A stretch of 64,000 nucleotides of DNA from the NCBI RefSeq assembly GCF_016919245.1, contig NZ_JAFEJA010000001.1, forward strand, positions 3,630,001 to 3,694,000. The letters run 5' to 3'. The DNA is from Streptomyces zhihengii (GTDB lineage: Bacteria; Actinomycetota; Actinomycetes; Streptomycetales; Streptomycetaceae). How positions within the stretch are numbered: position 1 is the stretch's first letter; each line of letters begins with the position of its first letter. Below the pieces are notes generated by a model, which had not been told where the DNA came from, did no database searches, and saw nothing but the letters and a program-made list of their open reading frames with translations. This document shows positions 9,343-18,299 of the stretch, one piece after another. The position numbers and the translations under genes were made by a program.

Positions 9343-9938
9343 TTCTCCGCGATCAGCGGGTCGATCATCTTGCGGAGTTCCTCGTCGTCCAGGGCGCGCA
9401 GGGCGCGGGCCGCGATCTTCCCCTCACGGTCGAGGACGATCGTCGAGGGGATGGCCTGCGGGTTGAGGCTGCCCTTGGGGAAACCGTTGACGATCAGCTT
9501 GCCGATCGGGTCGTACAGGCTCGGGTACTCGACGCCGTAGTCCTTCTCGAAGGCGATCGCCGGTCCCTTGTCGGTGTCCCGGGTGTTGATGCCGACGAAC
9601 TCGACGCCGTCCGCCTTGGTCTCCTTGGCGACCTTCGCGAAATAGGGCGCCTCGGAACGGCAGGGCGGGCACCACGAGCCCCAGACGTTCATCACGACGA
9701 CCTTGCCCTTGAGGTCGGCGATGTCGAGCTGCTCGCCCTCCAGGGTCTCGCCCTTGAGCTGGTGGGGCGCCTGCCGTTCGCCCTTGGCGACGGTGGCGAT
9801 GCCGCCGGAGCCGGCGACGAAGTTGGTGTCCCCTCCGCCGCCGGACTTTCCGCCGTCGCCGCAGGCCGACAGGGTGAGCGCGCCCGCGGCGACCAGTGCG
9901 GTCAGCAGGGCGGCGCGGGAGGCACGGCTGAAGCTCAT
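9339..9938 (-). CDS. ResA/TlpA-like thioredoxin-fold lipoprotein
   Basis: A 199-residue secreted lipoprotein. The signal peptide ends in the lipobox LSAC (cysteine at about residue 25) and a Gly/Ser linker follows. The thioredoxin domain has the redox site WCPPC in VWGSWCPPCRSEAPYF. This protein reduces the cysteines of apocytochrome c heme-binding motifs, receiving electrons from CcdA, its downstream neighbour. An upstream in-frame start at 10010 would put 24 residues before the signal peptide, so I chose the ATG at 9938. No clear ribosome site precedes it. Confidence 0.9.
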   Translation of the reverse strand: MSFSRASRAALLTALVAAGALTLSACGDGGKSGGGGDTNFVAGSGGIATVAKGERQAPHQLKGETLEGEQLDIADLKGKVVVMNVWGSWCPPCRSEAPYFAKVAKETKADGVEFVGINTRDTDKGPAIAFEKDYGVEYPSLYDPIGKLIVNGFPKGSLNPQAIPSTIVLDREGKIAARALRALDDEELRKMIDPLIAEK

Positions 9939-10006
9939 GTGAAAAGTTTCGCATGGCGCGCGGGGCGATCTTCCGCACCCCCCTGGGTGCCCGTTAGGAC
10001 CCGTTG

Positions 10007-11263
10007 TCAAGAAGCCCTAAGGAATGTGTTCCATCCTCCGGCGGGGGCCTGGCCGACCTCCAGTGTGCGGAGTTTCGCGAGGATCGCGGGATCCTGCACG
10101 TCGAGCCAGTCGCAGAACTGACGGAAGGACACCAGCCGTACGTCCTTCTTGCCGGCCATGCCCTTCAGCGCCTCCTCGACGGCGTCCATGTAGATACCGC
10201 CGTTCCACTGCTCGAAGTGGTTGCCGATGAAGAGCGGGGCGCGATTCGACTCGTAGGCACGGCTGAACCCGGTCAGATAGGCGTCCCTGGCCTGCGTCTT
10301 CCATCCCGGAAAGCGCGCGGGCACACCCTGGGTCGAATTGCCCGACTGATTGGCGAGCATGTTGTAGTCCATCGACAGCACCTCGAAGGACCGGCCGGGG
10401 AAGGGCACCTGCTGGAGCGGCAGGTCCCACAGGCCCCCCAGCCGCTCCGGCCACACCTGGCGGCCGCCGGGCGAGGAGGCGTCGTACCGCCAGCCGAGCC
10501 GCTCGGCGGCGGGCAGCAGCGCGTCCTGCCCGAGAAGGCAGGGGGTGCGGGCGCCGACGAGTTCCCTGCGGTAGTCGAAAGGCAGCGGATCGATGTCCGT
10601 CCAGCCGCTGTTGGTGCGCCATTCGGTGACGAACTTCACAGCCTGGTCGATCTCGCTGCGCCAGTCGGCCGCCGACCACTTCCCCACCGATCCCGAACCG
10701 GCGCAGAAATGGCCGTTGAAGTGGGTGCCTATCTCATGGCCGTCGAGCCATGCGCGGCGTATGTGGGTCAGCGTCTCCTTGATGTGGTCATCGGTCAGAT
10801 ATCCGATGTCCGAAGCGCCGATGCCGTTGTTCGGAGGACGGTAGAGCGATTTCTTCGACTCCGGCAGCAGATATATCCCGGAGAGGAAGAAGGTCATCGC
10901 CGCGCCGTGATTCCTGGCGAGTTCGAGAAAGCGCGGGAAGAGGCCGTTGCCGACCTCGCCCGCACCGTCCCAGGAGAAGACCACGAATTGCGGGGGCGTC
11001 TGGCCCGGTTCGAGCGGGACGGGTTTCGGGGGCTGGTGCGGCTGGCGGCCGGTGTCGGCCGTGGAGCCGTCCCCGATGGGCCGCCCCGTCGAAGGCGACG
11101 GCGAGGGCTTCGGCGTACCGCTCGGGGTGGCGCCCCGGCCCGTTCCCGGCCCTCCGGCGCCGTCCGGCGCGGTACCGGTACCGCTGCCGCAGCCGGCCGC
11201 CGTGATCGCCGCGGCGGCGCCGAGTCCCGCGCCCAGAAGTCCCCTTCGGGTGATGTCGCGCAT
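10007..11263 (-). CDS. Tat-type lipoprotein with polysaccharide-deacetylase-like domain
   Basis: A 418-residue protein. The N-terminus MRDITRRGLLGAGLG is a twin-arginine signal followed by the lipobox AAGC, then a Pro/Ser/Thr-rich tether to about residue 85. The domain after QFVVFSWDGAGE resembles NodB-type polysaccharide deacetylases, with the FSWDG strand and the HEIGTHFNGHFC segment carrying putative metal-binding histidines. The D-x-x motif is altered (SWDGA rather than T-F-D-D), so activity is uncertain. It likely acts on the cell wall or an exopolysaccharide outside the membrane. It lies upstream of the cytochrome c genes with a 68-bp gap, so co-transcription is possible but a functional link is not evident. 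Confidence 0.75.
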   Translation of the reverse strand: MRDITRRGLLGAGLGAAAAITAAGCGSGTGTAPDGAGGPGTGRGATPSGTPKPSPSPSTGRPIGDGSTADTGRQPHQPPKPVPLEPGQTPPQFVVFSWDGAGEVGNGLFPRFLELARNHGAAMTFFLSGIYLLPESKKSLYRPPNNGIGASDIGYLTDDHIKETLTHIRRAWLDGHEIGTHFNGHFCAGSGSVGKWSAADWRSEIDQAVKFVTEWRTNSGWTDIDPLPFDYRRELVGARTPCLLGQDALLPAAERLGWRYDASSPGGRQVWPERLGGLWDLPLQQVPFPGRSFEVLSMDYNMLANQSGNSTQGVPARFPGWKTQARDAYLTGFSRAYESNRAPLFIGNHFEQWNGGIYMDAVEEALKGMAGKKDVRLVSFRQFCDWLDVQDPAILAKLRTLEVGQAPAGGWNTFLRAS

Positions 11264-11286
11264 CTCTCCCCCATTCGTGCATTCAC

Positions 11287-11309
11287 GGCTCCCCCGGTCA
11301 TGGGGAGCC
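11287..11309. terminator. Short hairpin upstream of the deacetylase gene
   Basis: An 8-bp stem (GGCTCCCC / GGGGAGCC) with a 7-base loop lies 24 bp upstream of the start at 11263. It could be a second terminator for the hemL operon or a 5'-UTR structure of the deacetylase mRNA. Confidence 0.3.
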
Positions 11310-11376
11310 CTTGCGAACCGGCACAGGGTGAGATGCGGACCGGCACCAACGGGTTCCGGAAAAGGTGGCCGGATTT

Positions 11377-11401
11377 CCCCGGCGGCCTCCTGCCGCCGGG
11401 G
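11377..11401 (-). terminator. Terminator of the hemL-phosphatase operon
   Basis: A 9-bp perfect stem (CCCCGGCGG / CCGCCGGGG) with a 7-base loop sits 33 bp beyond the stop of the histidine phosphatase gene, in the right orientation to end the minus-strand hemL transcript. Confidence 0.5.
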
Positions 11402-11433
11402 GACCGGCCGTGCGACGTGCGGGGCCGAAGGGC

Positions 11434-12114
11434 CTATGCGCCGAATGCCTTCGACTTCCCCTTCACCGGCTTCGCACCGGCGAGGAGATGCGCGGGGACG
11501 AGGTCACGGGCGGGCTCGGAGTACCCGACCGAAACGATCCGGTCGCCCTGATAGGTGAACGTCGTCAGCGAGGCCAGCGTGCACTGCCGGCGCCGCGGGT
11601 CGTGCCACAGCCGGCGCTTCTCCACGAAGCTGCGCACGATCCAGATCGGGAGCTGGTGGCTGACGCACACGGCCTCGTGGCCGCGCGCCGCGTCCTTCGC
11701 CGCGTCGAGCGCCCCCATCATCCGCACGACCTGCTCGATGTACGGCTCGCCCCAGGAGGGACGGAACGGGTTCGTCAGGTGCTTCCAGTTCTCCGGCCGG
11801 CGCAGCGCGCCGTCGCCGACGCCGAACGTCTTGCCCTCGAAGACGTTGCCCGCCTCGATCAGCCGCTCGTCGGTGGCGAGGGTCAGCCCGTGGGTCTTGG
11901 CCACCGGCTGGGCCGTCTCCTGCGCCCGCTCCAGCGGTGACGCCACGACATGGGTGACGTCCCGCGCCGCGAGGTGCTCGGCGACCCGGTCGGCCATCCG
12001 CCGCCCGAGCTCGGAGAGGTGGTAGCCCTCCCGGCGCCCGTAGAGCACGCCGTCCGGGTTGTGCACCTCGCCGTGGCGCATCAGGTGCACGACGGTGATG
12101 TCGCCGGCGCTCAT
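11434..12114 (-). CDS. Histidine phosphatase (phosphoglycerate mutase-like) family protein
   Basis: A 226-residue protein with the RHG catalytic motif in [12 protein letters not shown] (phospho-accepting His at about residue 14) and a second catalytic His in VSHQLPIW. This is the histidine phosphatase superfamily; the substrate cannot be deduced. The start at 12114 forms an ATGA overlap with the end of hemL, so it is the second gene of a hemL operon, an arrangement I recall as common in Streptomyces. The C-terminus is Lys/Ala-rich. It ends 33 bp before a strong hairpin. Confidence 0.85.
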   Translation of the reverse strand: MSAGDITVVHLMRHGEVHNPDGVLYGRREGYHLSELGRRMADRVAEHLAARDVTHVVASPLERAQETAQPVAKTHGLTLATDERLIEAGNVFEGKTFGVGDGALRRPENWKHLTNPFRPSWGEPYIEQVVRMMGALDAAKDAARGHEAVCVSHQLPIWIVRSFVEKRRLWHDPRRRQCTLASLTTFTYQGDRIVSVGYSEPARDLVPAHLLAGAKPVKGKSKAFGA

Positions 12115-13427
12115 GCGGTGGCCTCCGCCGCTGCCCGGGCCGCCGCGGGCAGCGCGGCGGCGATCCGCTCCACGGCCCGCGCGTCGTGGGCGGTGGACAC
12201 GAACCACGACTCGAAGGCGGACGGCGGCAGGTAGACCCCGTCGGCGAGCATCGAGTGGAAGAACGCGTTGAAGCGGAACGCCTCCTGGCGCTTGGCGTCC
12301 TCGTAGTCGCGCACCTCGTCGGCGGTGAAGAACACCGAGAACATGTTGCTCGCCGACTGGACCCGGTGCGCCACGCCCTCCTTGGCGAGGGCGCCGGTCA
12401 CCAGGGAGCGGATCTCCTCGGAGACGGCGTTCACCGCGGTGTAGGCGGCGTCGTCGAGGAGCCGGAGCTGGGCGAGGCCCGCAGCGGTCGCGACCGGGTT
12501 CCCGGAGAGCGTGCCCGCCTGGTAGACGGGGCCGGCGGGGGCGAGGTGGCCCATCACGTCGGCACGGCCGCCGAAGGCCGCGGCCGGGAAGCCGCCGCCC
12601 ATCACCTTGCCGAAGGTCATCAGGTCGGGCACCACGCCGTCGACGCCGAACCAGCCCGCCTTCGACGTACGGAAGCCGGTCATCACCTCGTCCGAGATGT
12701 ACAGCGCGCCGTCGCCGGCGCACAGGTCCTTCAGACCCTGGTTGAAGCCCGGCAGCGGCGGGACGACGCCCATGTTGCCGGGCGACGCCTCGGTGATCAC
12801 ACAGGCGATCTCGCCGGGGTGCGCGGCGAAGGCGGCCCGCACGGCCTCCAGGTCGTTGTACGGCAGCACGATCGTGTCGCCGGCCTGGGCCCCGGTGACC
12901 CCGGGCGTGTCCGGCAGCGCGAAGGTGGCGAGCCCGGACCCGGCGGCGGCCAGCAGCGCGTCCACGTGGCCGTGGTAGCAGCCGGCGAACTTGATCACCT
13001 TGGCGCGGCCGGTGAATCCGCGGGCCAGCCGGATCGCGGACATCGTCGCCTCGGTGCCGCTGGAGACCAGCCGCACCTGCTCGACGGGGGCGACCCGGGC
13101 CACGATCTCCTCGGCGAGCGCGACCTCGCCCTCGCCCGGCGTGCCGAAGGAGGTGCCGCGGGCCACGGCGGCCTGCACCGCCGCGACGACCTCGGGGTGG
13201 GAGTGCCCGAGGATCATCGGCCCCCACGAACAGACCAGGTCGACGTACTCACGGCCGTCGGCGTCGGTCAGGTACGGGCCGGTGCCGGACACCATGAACC
13301 GGGGCGTACCGCCCACGGCGCGGAAGGCACGGACGGGAGAGTTCACGCCGCCGGGCGTCACGAGGGACGCGCGGTCGAAAAGCGTCTGCGAAACTGGGGC
13401 GTCATAGGGAAAGCTCACGGAAACCAT
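12111..13427 (-). CDS. hemL: Glutamate-1-semialdehyde 2,1-aminomutase
   Basis: A 438-residue PLP enzyme that converts glutamate-1-semialdehyde to 5-aminolevulinate, the second step of the C5 heme pathway after HemA. The family signature [12 protein letters not shown] lies near residue 24, the substrate/cofactor segment [16 protein letters not shown] near 120, and the PLP lysine in [11 protein letters not shown] near 270. Length matches the family. The ATG at 13427 gives the conserved N-terminus, although only a weak GAGA precedes it; a GTG three codons in is possible. It is first in its operon. The other hem genes lie 40-50 kb away in this window. Confidence 0.95.
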   Translation of the reverse strand: MVSVSFPYDAPVSQTLFDRASLVTPGGVNSPVRAFRAVGGTPRFMVSGTGPYLTDADGREYVDLVCSWGPMILGHSHPEVVAAVQAAVARGTSFGTPGEGEVALAEEIVARVAPVEQVRLVSSGTEATMSAIRLARGFTGRAKVIKFAGCYHGHVDALLAAAGSGLATFALPDTPGVTGAQAGDTIVLPYNDLEAVRAAFAAHPGEIACVITEASPGNMGVVPPLPGFNQGLKDLCAGDGALYISDEVMTGFRTSKAGWFGVDGVVPDLMTFGKVMGGGFPAAAFGGRADVMGHLAPAGPVYQAGTLSGNPVATAAGLAQLRLLDDAAYTAVNAVSEEIRSLVTGALAKEGVAHRVQSASNMFSVFFTADEVRDYEDAKRQEAFRFNAFFHSMLADGVYLPPSAFESWFVSTAHDARAVERIAAALPAAARAAAEATA

Positions 13428-13535
13428 GGTCTCAGAGGCCCGGGCGATCTTGCGGACAGGTGTTTCACCGCACGTTCGTGGGGGAGGTCACTGTCACGAT
13501 GATCTGGTTGCGCGGCGGGGGCTGCGAGTGGTCGG

Positions 13536-13670
13536 GTGGAGATATGCATCGCGGTGGCGGACTGGGCGAGGGGACCGACGACCTGGGTCCTGAGCCTGCC
13601 CGACGGGGAAAACACCGGCGAGGCGAAGCACATGAGCCCGTGGGAGGCAGGAGCGGCCGGTTGGGGGTGA
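13536..13670 (+). CDS. Possible 44-aa small protein coupled to the next gene
   Basis: An ORF of 44 codons starting GTG GAG ATA and ending WEAGAAGWG. It is supported by codon bias: roughly 85 % of third positions are G or C, much better than the overlapping frame. Its TGA (13668-13670) overlaps the GTG start of the downstream conserved gene (GTGA), a typical Streptomyces coupling arrangement. No ribosome site is convincing, and GTG at 13554 is an alternative start. The peptide begins with a short hydrophobic stretch (MEICIAVADWA) and then becomes polar. I do not recognise it. Confidence 0.5.
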   Translation: MEICIAVADWARGPTTWVLSLPDGENTGEAKHMSPWEAGAAGWG

Positions 13671-14098
13671 CCTACAAGTACTTCGGCGCGCCCGACGGCG
13701 CGACGGCCGCCCGTGTGCCCATCTCGATGCGCCCCGAGGAACTCGGCGGCGACGAACTCGGCATGGGCGGCATGTTCACCAAGATCAAGCCGGAGACCAT
13801 AGCCGCCATGGTGCTCACGGGCATCCAGGGCATGCCCCTGCACAGGGTGCCGCCGCTGGAACTCGTGGTCCTGCACCCGGACTACGCGGTGGTGAAACTG
13901 CCGATGACGGCGGTCGATCCGCTGCGCGACATCGGCGAGGAATCGGTGGGCGCGGCCGCGTTCATCTGGTCGACGGTCCCGGACCGCGGCGGTCCCAGGG
14001 ACGCCTTCAACGTCTACCAACTGCTGCACGAATGGCAAGATTTCAGCCATCGTCTGCACGAGGCGGGACATCAGCCGTACTGCCTGGTCTGGCCCTGA
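13667..14098 (+). CDS. Conserved hypothetical protein (143 aa)
   Basis: The product starts MTYKYFGAPDGATAARVP and ends HQPYCLVWP. It has a single compact alpha/beta-looking domain with no signal peptide and no membrane helix; ELVVLHPDYAVVKLPM is a central strand pair. I believe it belongs to a small actinobacterial family of unknown function. The same frame is open back to 13460, but that part has poor codon bias and different composition. The GTG at 13667, overlapping the stop of the 44-aa ORF, is the better start. The function is unknown; the conservation is from memory and not checked. Confidence 0.65.
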   Translation: MTYKYFGAPDGATAARVPISMRPEELGGDELGMGGMFTKIKPETIAAMVLTGIQGMPLHRVPPLELVVLHPDYAVVKLPMTAVDPLRDIGEESVGAAAFIWSTVPDRGGPRDAFNVYQLLHEWQDFSHRLHEAGHQPYCLVWP

Positions 14099-14186
14099 CG
14101 GGGCCGGCGGCACACGAGGGCGGGCCCCGCGGGCCCGCCCTCTCACGTTTCGTGCCCCTTCGGGCCGTTCACGCCCCTCACGCTCT

Positions 14187-16286
14187 TCATGCCCCCTCGC
14201 CCGGATCCGCTCCCTCCGTTCCCTCCGCTCCGTCCGTTCCGTCCGCTCCGTCCGTTCCCTCCGCCAGGGCGGCGTCGGCGGCGCGCAGATGCCTGCCGAC
14301 CGGGCCGAAGGAGATCAGCCCGCTCCCCGCGCCGGCCGACTCGCCCCGGGCCCCGGCGAGCTCGTCCCGGGCGCGGCGCAGCACGCGGCGCTCCCCCACG
14401 GCCCCGGCCGCACGGGCGAGTACGCACCACAGGGCCTCCTGGAGCAGGTCGTGCGGCGGGCGAGGCGCGACGGCGAGCGCCCGGCGCGCCTCCACCGCCC
14501 GCCCCTCACCGGCCAGGACCAGCGGGGTGATCCACGGCTCGTAGGGGCCCGGATCGATCCCGTCGAAGGCGCCGGGGCCGGGCAGGCCGTCGCCGCGCAG
14601 CACGGGGACGAGGGCGACCAGGGCCGGGGCGCCGTGGGCGAGTCCGGGCATACCGCACTGCGCCGTCACGCCGAGGACCTCCCGGTACAAGGGCTCGGCC
14701 CGGCCCCAGCCGTCGGTCTCGCAGACGCGCATCGCCCGGTACCAGGCGGTGAACACCCCGGCCAGCGGGCGTTCATGACGGCGCGCCAGCCCGTCCACCG
14801 CGTCGGCCTCGGCGCCGGCTCCCGCCGTGTCGCCCAGGGCGGCGAGCGCCTGCATCCGCACCAGGCGGCCCAGCACCTCGTGGCCGGGCAGCCCGTGGGT
14901 GACGGACAGGGAGGCCAGTTCGGCGCCGACGTCCGCACGGCGCGGGGCCAGGCCGCACCGCTCGAAGGACTGCATGAACGCGCCGTTGAGGGCGAAGGCC
15001 AGCAGCGCGGGGTCGCCCAGCTCCCGGGCGAGCCGCACGGCCCGGTCCGCTGCCCGGCCGGCGCGCCGCCGCCAGGGCTCCTCGCCCGGGTCGTCGCCCG
15101 CCCGGGGCACCGGCCCCTCGGCCGCCGCGTCGCCCCGCGACTCCACCGCGACGACCGCCAGCAGCCGCGCCCGGACCGAGGCCGGGGCGCCGGGCCCCAG
15201 CCCGGCCGCCGTCCTGACGGCCGCGCCGACGAGGGCGCCCGCGCCCGCCGGGTCGTCCGCGCGCGTCCACACGGCGGGGACGTCGTAGGAGCCGATCACC
15301 CGCGCGGCCAGGTCGGCGTCGCCCGTGGCCTCGGCCGCGGCGACCACGTCCGCCCGCTGCTCCCTGGCCTCCTCCAGGCCGCCGGCCCCGGCCACGGCCA
15401 GATCGCGCAGCAGCCCCGCCGTGGCGTGCAGCCGCAGCCGGGCCCGGCCGGGCACCGAGCGCTCCCAGGCGGCCGCCGCCCGGCCCCACACCCCGTCGGC
15501 GAGCCCGGCCCCGGCCGCGTCACCGGAGCCGGGCGCGTCCGGGCCCCGCAGGATCCGTTCCTGGGTGCGCGCCAGCGCCGGGCCCGGGTCCATGCCGAGC
15601 TGCCCGGCGAGGGTGTCCCGGGCCCGGCGCAGCGTCTCCAGCGCGTCGCCGCGCCGCCCCGACCGGTCCAGGGCGGTGGCCAGCAGCACCCAGCCGTCCT
15701 CGCGCCAGGGATGGGCGGCCACATGGGCCTCCAGATCGGGCACCGCGTCACGGGCGGCGCCCGTCGCCACCAGCGCGTCGGCGCGGCGCTCGACCGCCTG
15801 GAGCCGCAGCGCCTCCAGCCGGGCCCGGTCCCCGGCGGCCCAGCGCGCCGCGGGGAAGTCGGCCAGCACCGGCCCGCGCCACAGGGCGAGCGCCTCGTCC
15901 CAGAGCGCCGCCGCCGTGTGCGGGGGCGCGTCGGCGGCGCGGGCGGCGGCGTCCTCGAAGCGCCAGGCGTCGACCGCGTCCCGCCCGGCGTGCAGCACGT
16001 ACCCGGGCCCCTGCGTCACCAGCAGCCGCGGGGCCCGGCGGGCCGGGCGGTCCGGCTCCAGGACCCTGCGCAGCGCCGCGACGAAGGTGCGCACCGCGCC
16101 GACCGAGCCGGCCGAGGGGTCGTCGTCCCAGAGGTCGGCGACCAGCCGGTCGACGGGGACCACCCGGTTCCTCGCCACCAGCAGCCGGCCGAGCACCTCC
16201 CGGTGGCGGGGCGCGCCGAGGGCGACCGGGGCGCCGTGCGCGTTCCAGGCGGCCACCGGCCCCAGCAGTCCGAACTGCACACCCAC
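14187..16286 (-). CDS. AfsR/SARP-family (BTAD) transcriptional regulator
   Basis: A 699-residue protein starting with an OmpR-like winged-helix domain (QFGLLGPVAAW at residue 3, DDDPSAGSVGAVRTFVAALR near 65), followed by a bacterial transcriptional activator domain (about residues 95-245; WRGPVLADF, DRARLEALRLQAVERRAD, HPWREDGWVLLATALDRSGR). The remaining 450 residues are Ala-rich helices resembling TPR-like repeats, and no NB-ARC ATPase P-loop is visible. I set the start at the GTG at 16286 because AAGGG lies 7 bases upstream; the frame is open further but without family sequence. It diverges from the hydrolase gene, which may be its target (inference). Confidence 0.85.
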   Translation of the reverse strand: MGVQFGLLGPVAAWNAHGAPVALGAPRHREVLGRLLVARNRVVPVDRLVADLWDDDPSAGSVGAVRTFVAALRRVLEPDRPARRAPRLLVTQGPGYVLHAGRDAVDAWRFEDAAARAADAPPHTAAALWDEALALWRGPVLADFPAARWAAGDRARLEALRLQAVERRADALVATGAARDAVPDLEAHVAAHPWREDGWVLLATALDRSGRRGDALETLRRARDTLAGQLGMDPGPALARTQERILRGPDAPGSGDAAGAGLADGVWGRAAAAWERSVPGRARLRLHATAGLLRDLAVAGAGGLEEAREQRADVVAAAEATGDADLAARVIGSYDVPAVWTRADDPAGAGALVGAAVRTAAGLGPGAPASVRARLLAVVAVESRGDAAAEGPVPRAGDDPGEEPWRRRAGRAADRAVRLARELGDPALLAFALNGAFMQSFERCGLAPRRADVGAELASLSVTHGLPGHEVLGRLVRMQALAALGDTAGAGAEADAVDGLARRHERPLAGVFTAWYRAMRVCETDGWGRAEPLYREVLGVTAQCGMPGLAHGAPALVALVPVLRGDGLPGPGAFDGIDPGPYEPWITPLVLAGEGRAVEARRALAVAPRPPHDLLQEALWCVLARAAGAVGERRVLRRARDELAGARGESAGAGSGLISFGPVGRHLRAADAALAEGTDGADGTDGAEGTEGADPGEGA

Positions 16287-16444
16287 CGCACGGCCCTTCC
16301 GCGTCCCGCCCCGCCACGGGCCCGCGCGGGCGCTCATCGATCGCTGATCCGGGGCCCGCAGCCTGGACGACGTCCCCGAGACCCCGGGCCGGACGACCGG
16401 CACCGGGAGACGTCTCCACCCTGCCACGAGCACCAGGAGCTGCT

Positions 16445-17326
16445 GTGACATCCCTGAGCATCCCCGGCTTCACCCGGCACCGCGTACGCGTCGACGACGG
16501 CGTGTCCCTCGACGTCGAGGCGGGCGGCACCGGCCGGCCCGTCGTGCTGCTGCACGGCTTCCCGCAGACCCGTCTGATGTGGCGGCACGTCGCCGCCGAC
16601 CTCGCCGTCGACCGCACCGTCATCTGCCCCGACCTGCGCGGCTACGGGGCGAGCGACAAGCCGGCCGAGACCGGTCCCGAGGTGTACTCCAAGCGGACCA
16701 TGGCGCGGGACGTCGTCCGGCTCGCCGCCGAGCTCGGACACGACCGCTTCGACCTGGTCGGCCACGACCGGGGCGCGCTGGTCGCCTTCCGCGCGGCCCT
16801 GGACCACCCGGAGGCGGTGGCCCGTGTCGCGATCCTGGACGTCCTGCCGACGCTGGACATGTGGGACGCGATGCACGGCGTCACGGCCGCGATCGGCTTC
16901 CACCTGTACCTGATGGCCCAGGAGCCCGGGCTGCCGGAGGCGATGATCGGGGCGAGCCCCGACGCCTTCTTCGGTCACTTCCTCGACGTCTGGGCCTCCG
17001 GCCCCGGCGCGATGCCCGACGCGGTGCGCCGCCACTACCTGGACGCCTGCGCCGCCGCCGTCCCCTCGATCGTGGCCGACTACCGCGCCTCCGCGGGCAT
17101 CGACATCGACCACGACACCGCCGACCGCGACGCGGGCAACCGCCTGACCGTGCCGGTCACCGTCCTCCAGCAGGACTGGGGCGCGGCCCTGGGCTACCAC
17201 GCCGAGGGCCTGTGGAGCGCCTGGGCACCCGACCTGCGCCACGGCACCGTCGGCTGCGGTCACTTCATGGCGGAGGAGGACCCGGCCCTGATCGCCACGG
17301 AGATCCGCGCCCTCGCGGAGCGCTGA
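16445..17326 (+). CDS. Alpha/beta hydrolase resembling haloacetate dehalogenases
   Basis: A 293-residue alpha/beta hydrolase. HGFPQ gives the oxyanion turn, PDLRGYGASDKP follows, the nucleophile elbow GHDRGA carries an aspartate (about residue 105), and GCGHFMAEEDP near residue 270 carries the general-base His. This is the fluoroacetate dehalogenase/epoxide hydrolase subgroup. From memory of the Rhodopseudomonas enzyme, the second carboxylate-binding Arg (DRGxR) is Leu here, and the halide-pocket Trp after the conserved His is also Leu, so defluorination is doubtful. AGGAG precedes the GTG start. It is divergent from the SARP gene, with 158 bp between starts. Confidence 0.8.
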   Translation: MTSLSIPGFTRHRVRVDDGVSLDVEAGGTGRPVVLLHGFPQTRLMWRHVAADLAVDRTVICPDLRGYGASDKPAETGPEVYSKRTMARDVVRLAAELGHDRFDLVGHDRGALVAFRAALDHPEAVARVAILDVLPTLDMWDAMHGVTAAIGFHLYLMAQEPGLPEAMIGASPDAFFGHFLDVWASGPGAMPDAVRRHYLDACAAAVPSIVADYRASAGIDIDHDTADRDAGNRLTVPVTVLQQDWGAALGYHAEGLWSAWAPDLRHGTVGCGHFMAEEDPALIATEIRALAER

Positions 17327-17340
17327 GGCGGGCTGCCCCG

Positions 17341-17545
17341 GGGGCTCCGGGTTCCCGGGGGGGCTCCCCGGGGCGGGGCTCCGGGTTCCCGGGGGGGCTC
17401 CCCGGGGCGGGGCTCCGGGTCCCGGGACTTTCCGGGGGGCCCGGCTCCCGGGGCGGGGCGCCTCCGGAGCGCGGGGCCCGGTTCCCGGGACGGGGCGCCT
17501 CCGGAGCGCGGGGGGCTCCGGGGGCGCGCACCGGAGGGTGCGGGT
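17341..17545. repeat. GC-rich tandem repeats in a convergent gap
   Basis: The gap between the hydrolase gene and the facing TetR gene is built of imperfect repeats. A 34-bp unit rich in GGGGCTCC and CCCGGG starts at 17341, 17375 and (partial) 17409. A second unit containing GGCGCCTCCGGAGCGCGGGG appears twice between about 17456 and 17512. No coding signal is visible; the run of self-complementary blocks could end transcription from both sides. Confidence 0.65.
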
Positions 17546-17548
17546 TCG

Positions 17549-18184
17549 TCAGCGGGCGGGCGGGGGCGCGTACCGGGCCAGCATCATCAGCACGGCCTCG
17601 TCCACGACATGGTCCGTCGCGGACCGCTCCGGCGCCCACCGCGCCAGCAGCATCCGGGGCCAGAAGACGTAGTTGGAGATCATCCCGAGGAACTGCGTGG
17701 CGGCAAGGTCGGCGTCGTCCAGCACGACCGTGCCCGCCTCGCGCTCCGCCTCCAGATAGCGGCGCACCGACGCGAAGTACGGCATCTTCCCGCGGTTGAA
17801 CTGCGTCTGAGCGAGCTCCGGGAAGCGGTGCAGTTCGGCGATGACGATGCGGAAGAGGTCCGCCATGCCGGGCCGTGCGAGCAGAGCGGCGTAGCGGCGG
17901 CCGATCACGGTGAGTCCCGCCCGCGGGTCGCCCGCGGGCGGCTGGGCCGCTTCGTCCTCGTCGCCGGACCGCCAGGAGGCGGTCACGATCGCGTCGAACA
18001 GCACCGCCTTGGTCGGGAACTGCTTGAAGAGCGTCGCCTTCGACACCCCGGCCGCCTCGGCGATCCTGGCCAGGGACGTCCTGTCGTAGCCGGATTCGAG
18101 GAACAGCCGGGTGGCGGCCGCCAGGATCGCCGCCCGCTTCTCGCCGGCGACGCGCTGGTGGTAGGCCGAGGGCTCGGTGGTCAT
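17549..18184 (-). CDS. TetR-family transcriptional regulator
   Basis: A 211-residue regulator with an N-terminal helix-turn-helix (ILAAATRLFLESGYDRTSL, then IAEAAGVSKATLFKQFPTK, residues about 19-60) and a larger ligand-binding C-terminal domain of the AefR-like type. It faces an SDR gene across a 115-bp region holding two palindromes (18203-18222, 18252-18271) that are good candidates for its operators. I infer repression of itself and of the SDR gene, relieved by an unknown small molecule. Confidence 0.9.
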   Translation of the reverse strand: MTTEPSAYHQRVAGEKRAAILAAATRLFLESGYDRTSLARIAEAAGVSKATLFKQFPTKAVLFDAIVTASWRSGDEDEAAQPPAGDPRAGLTVIGRRYAALLARPGMADLFRIVIAELHRFPELAQTQFNRGKMPYFASVRRYLEAEREAGTVVLDDADLAATQFLGMISNYVFWPRMLLARWAPERSATDHVVDEAVLMMLARYAPPPAR

Positions 18185-18202
18185 GGGGCCATTCTACGGC
18201 GA

Positions 18203-18222
18203 GGTGAGTCACTTGACTCACC
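18203..18222. promoter_or_regulatory. Palindromic operator 1 for the TetR/SDR pair
   Basis: GGTGAGTCACTTGACTCACC is a perfect 9-2-9 inverted repeat, 19 bp upstream of the TetR start codon. A second, imperfect copy lies 49 bp away, centre to centre. Confidence 0.75.
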
Positions 18223-18251
18223 ACCGGCCACCCTCGTAGCCTCCATGGCGA

Positions 18252-18271
18252 GGCGAGTCACTCGACTCACC
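18252..18271. promoter_or_regulatory. Palindromic operator 2 for the TetR/SDR pair
   Basis: GGCGAGTCACTCGACTCACC matches the first operator at 18 of 20 positions and lies 28 bp upstream of the SDR start codon, where a bound repressor would block its promoter. Confidence 0.7.
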
Positions 18272-18299
18272 ATTACGCTGCACGGGAGAGGCCCGCACC

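Noticed and set aside
14187..17326. The SARP gene as the activator of an antibiotic cluster
   Set aside because: Only a single hydrolase lies next to it, and no biosynthetic core gene is in the window.
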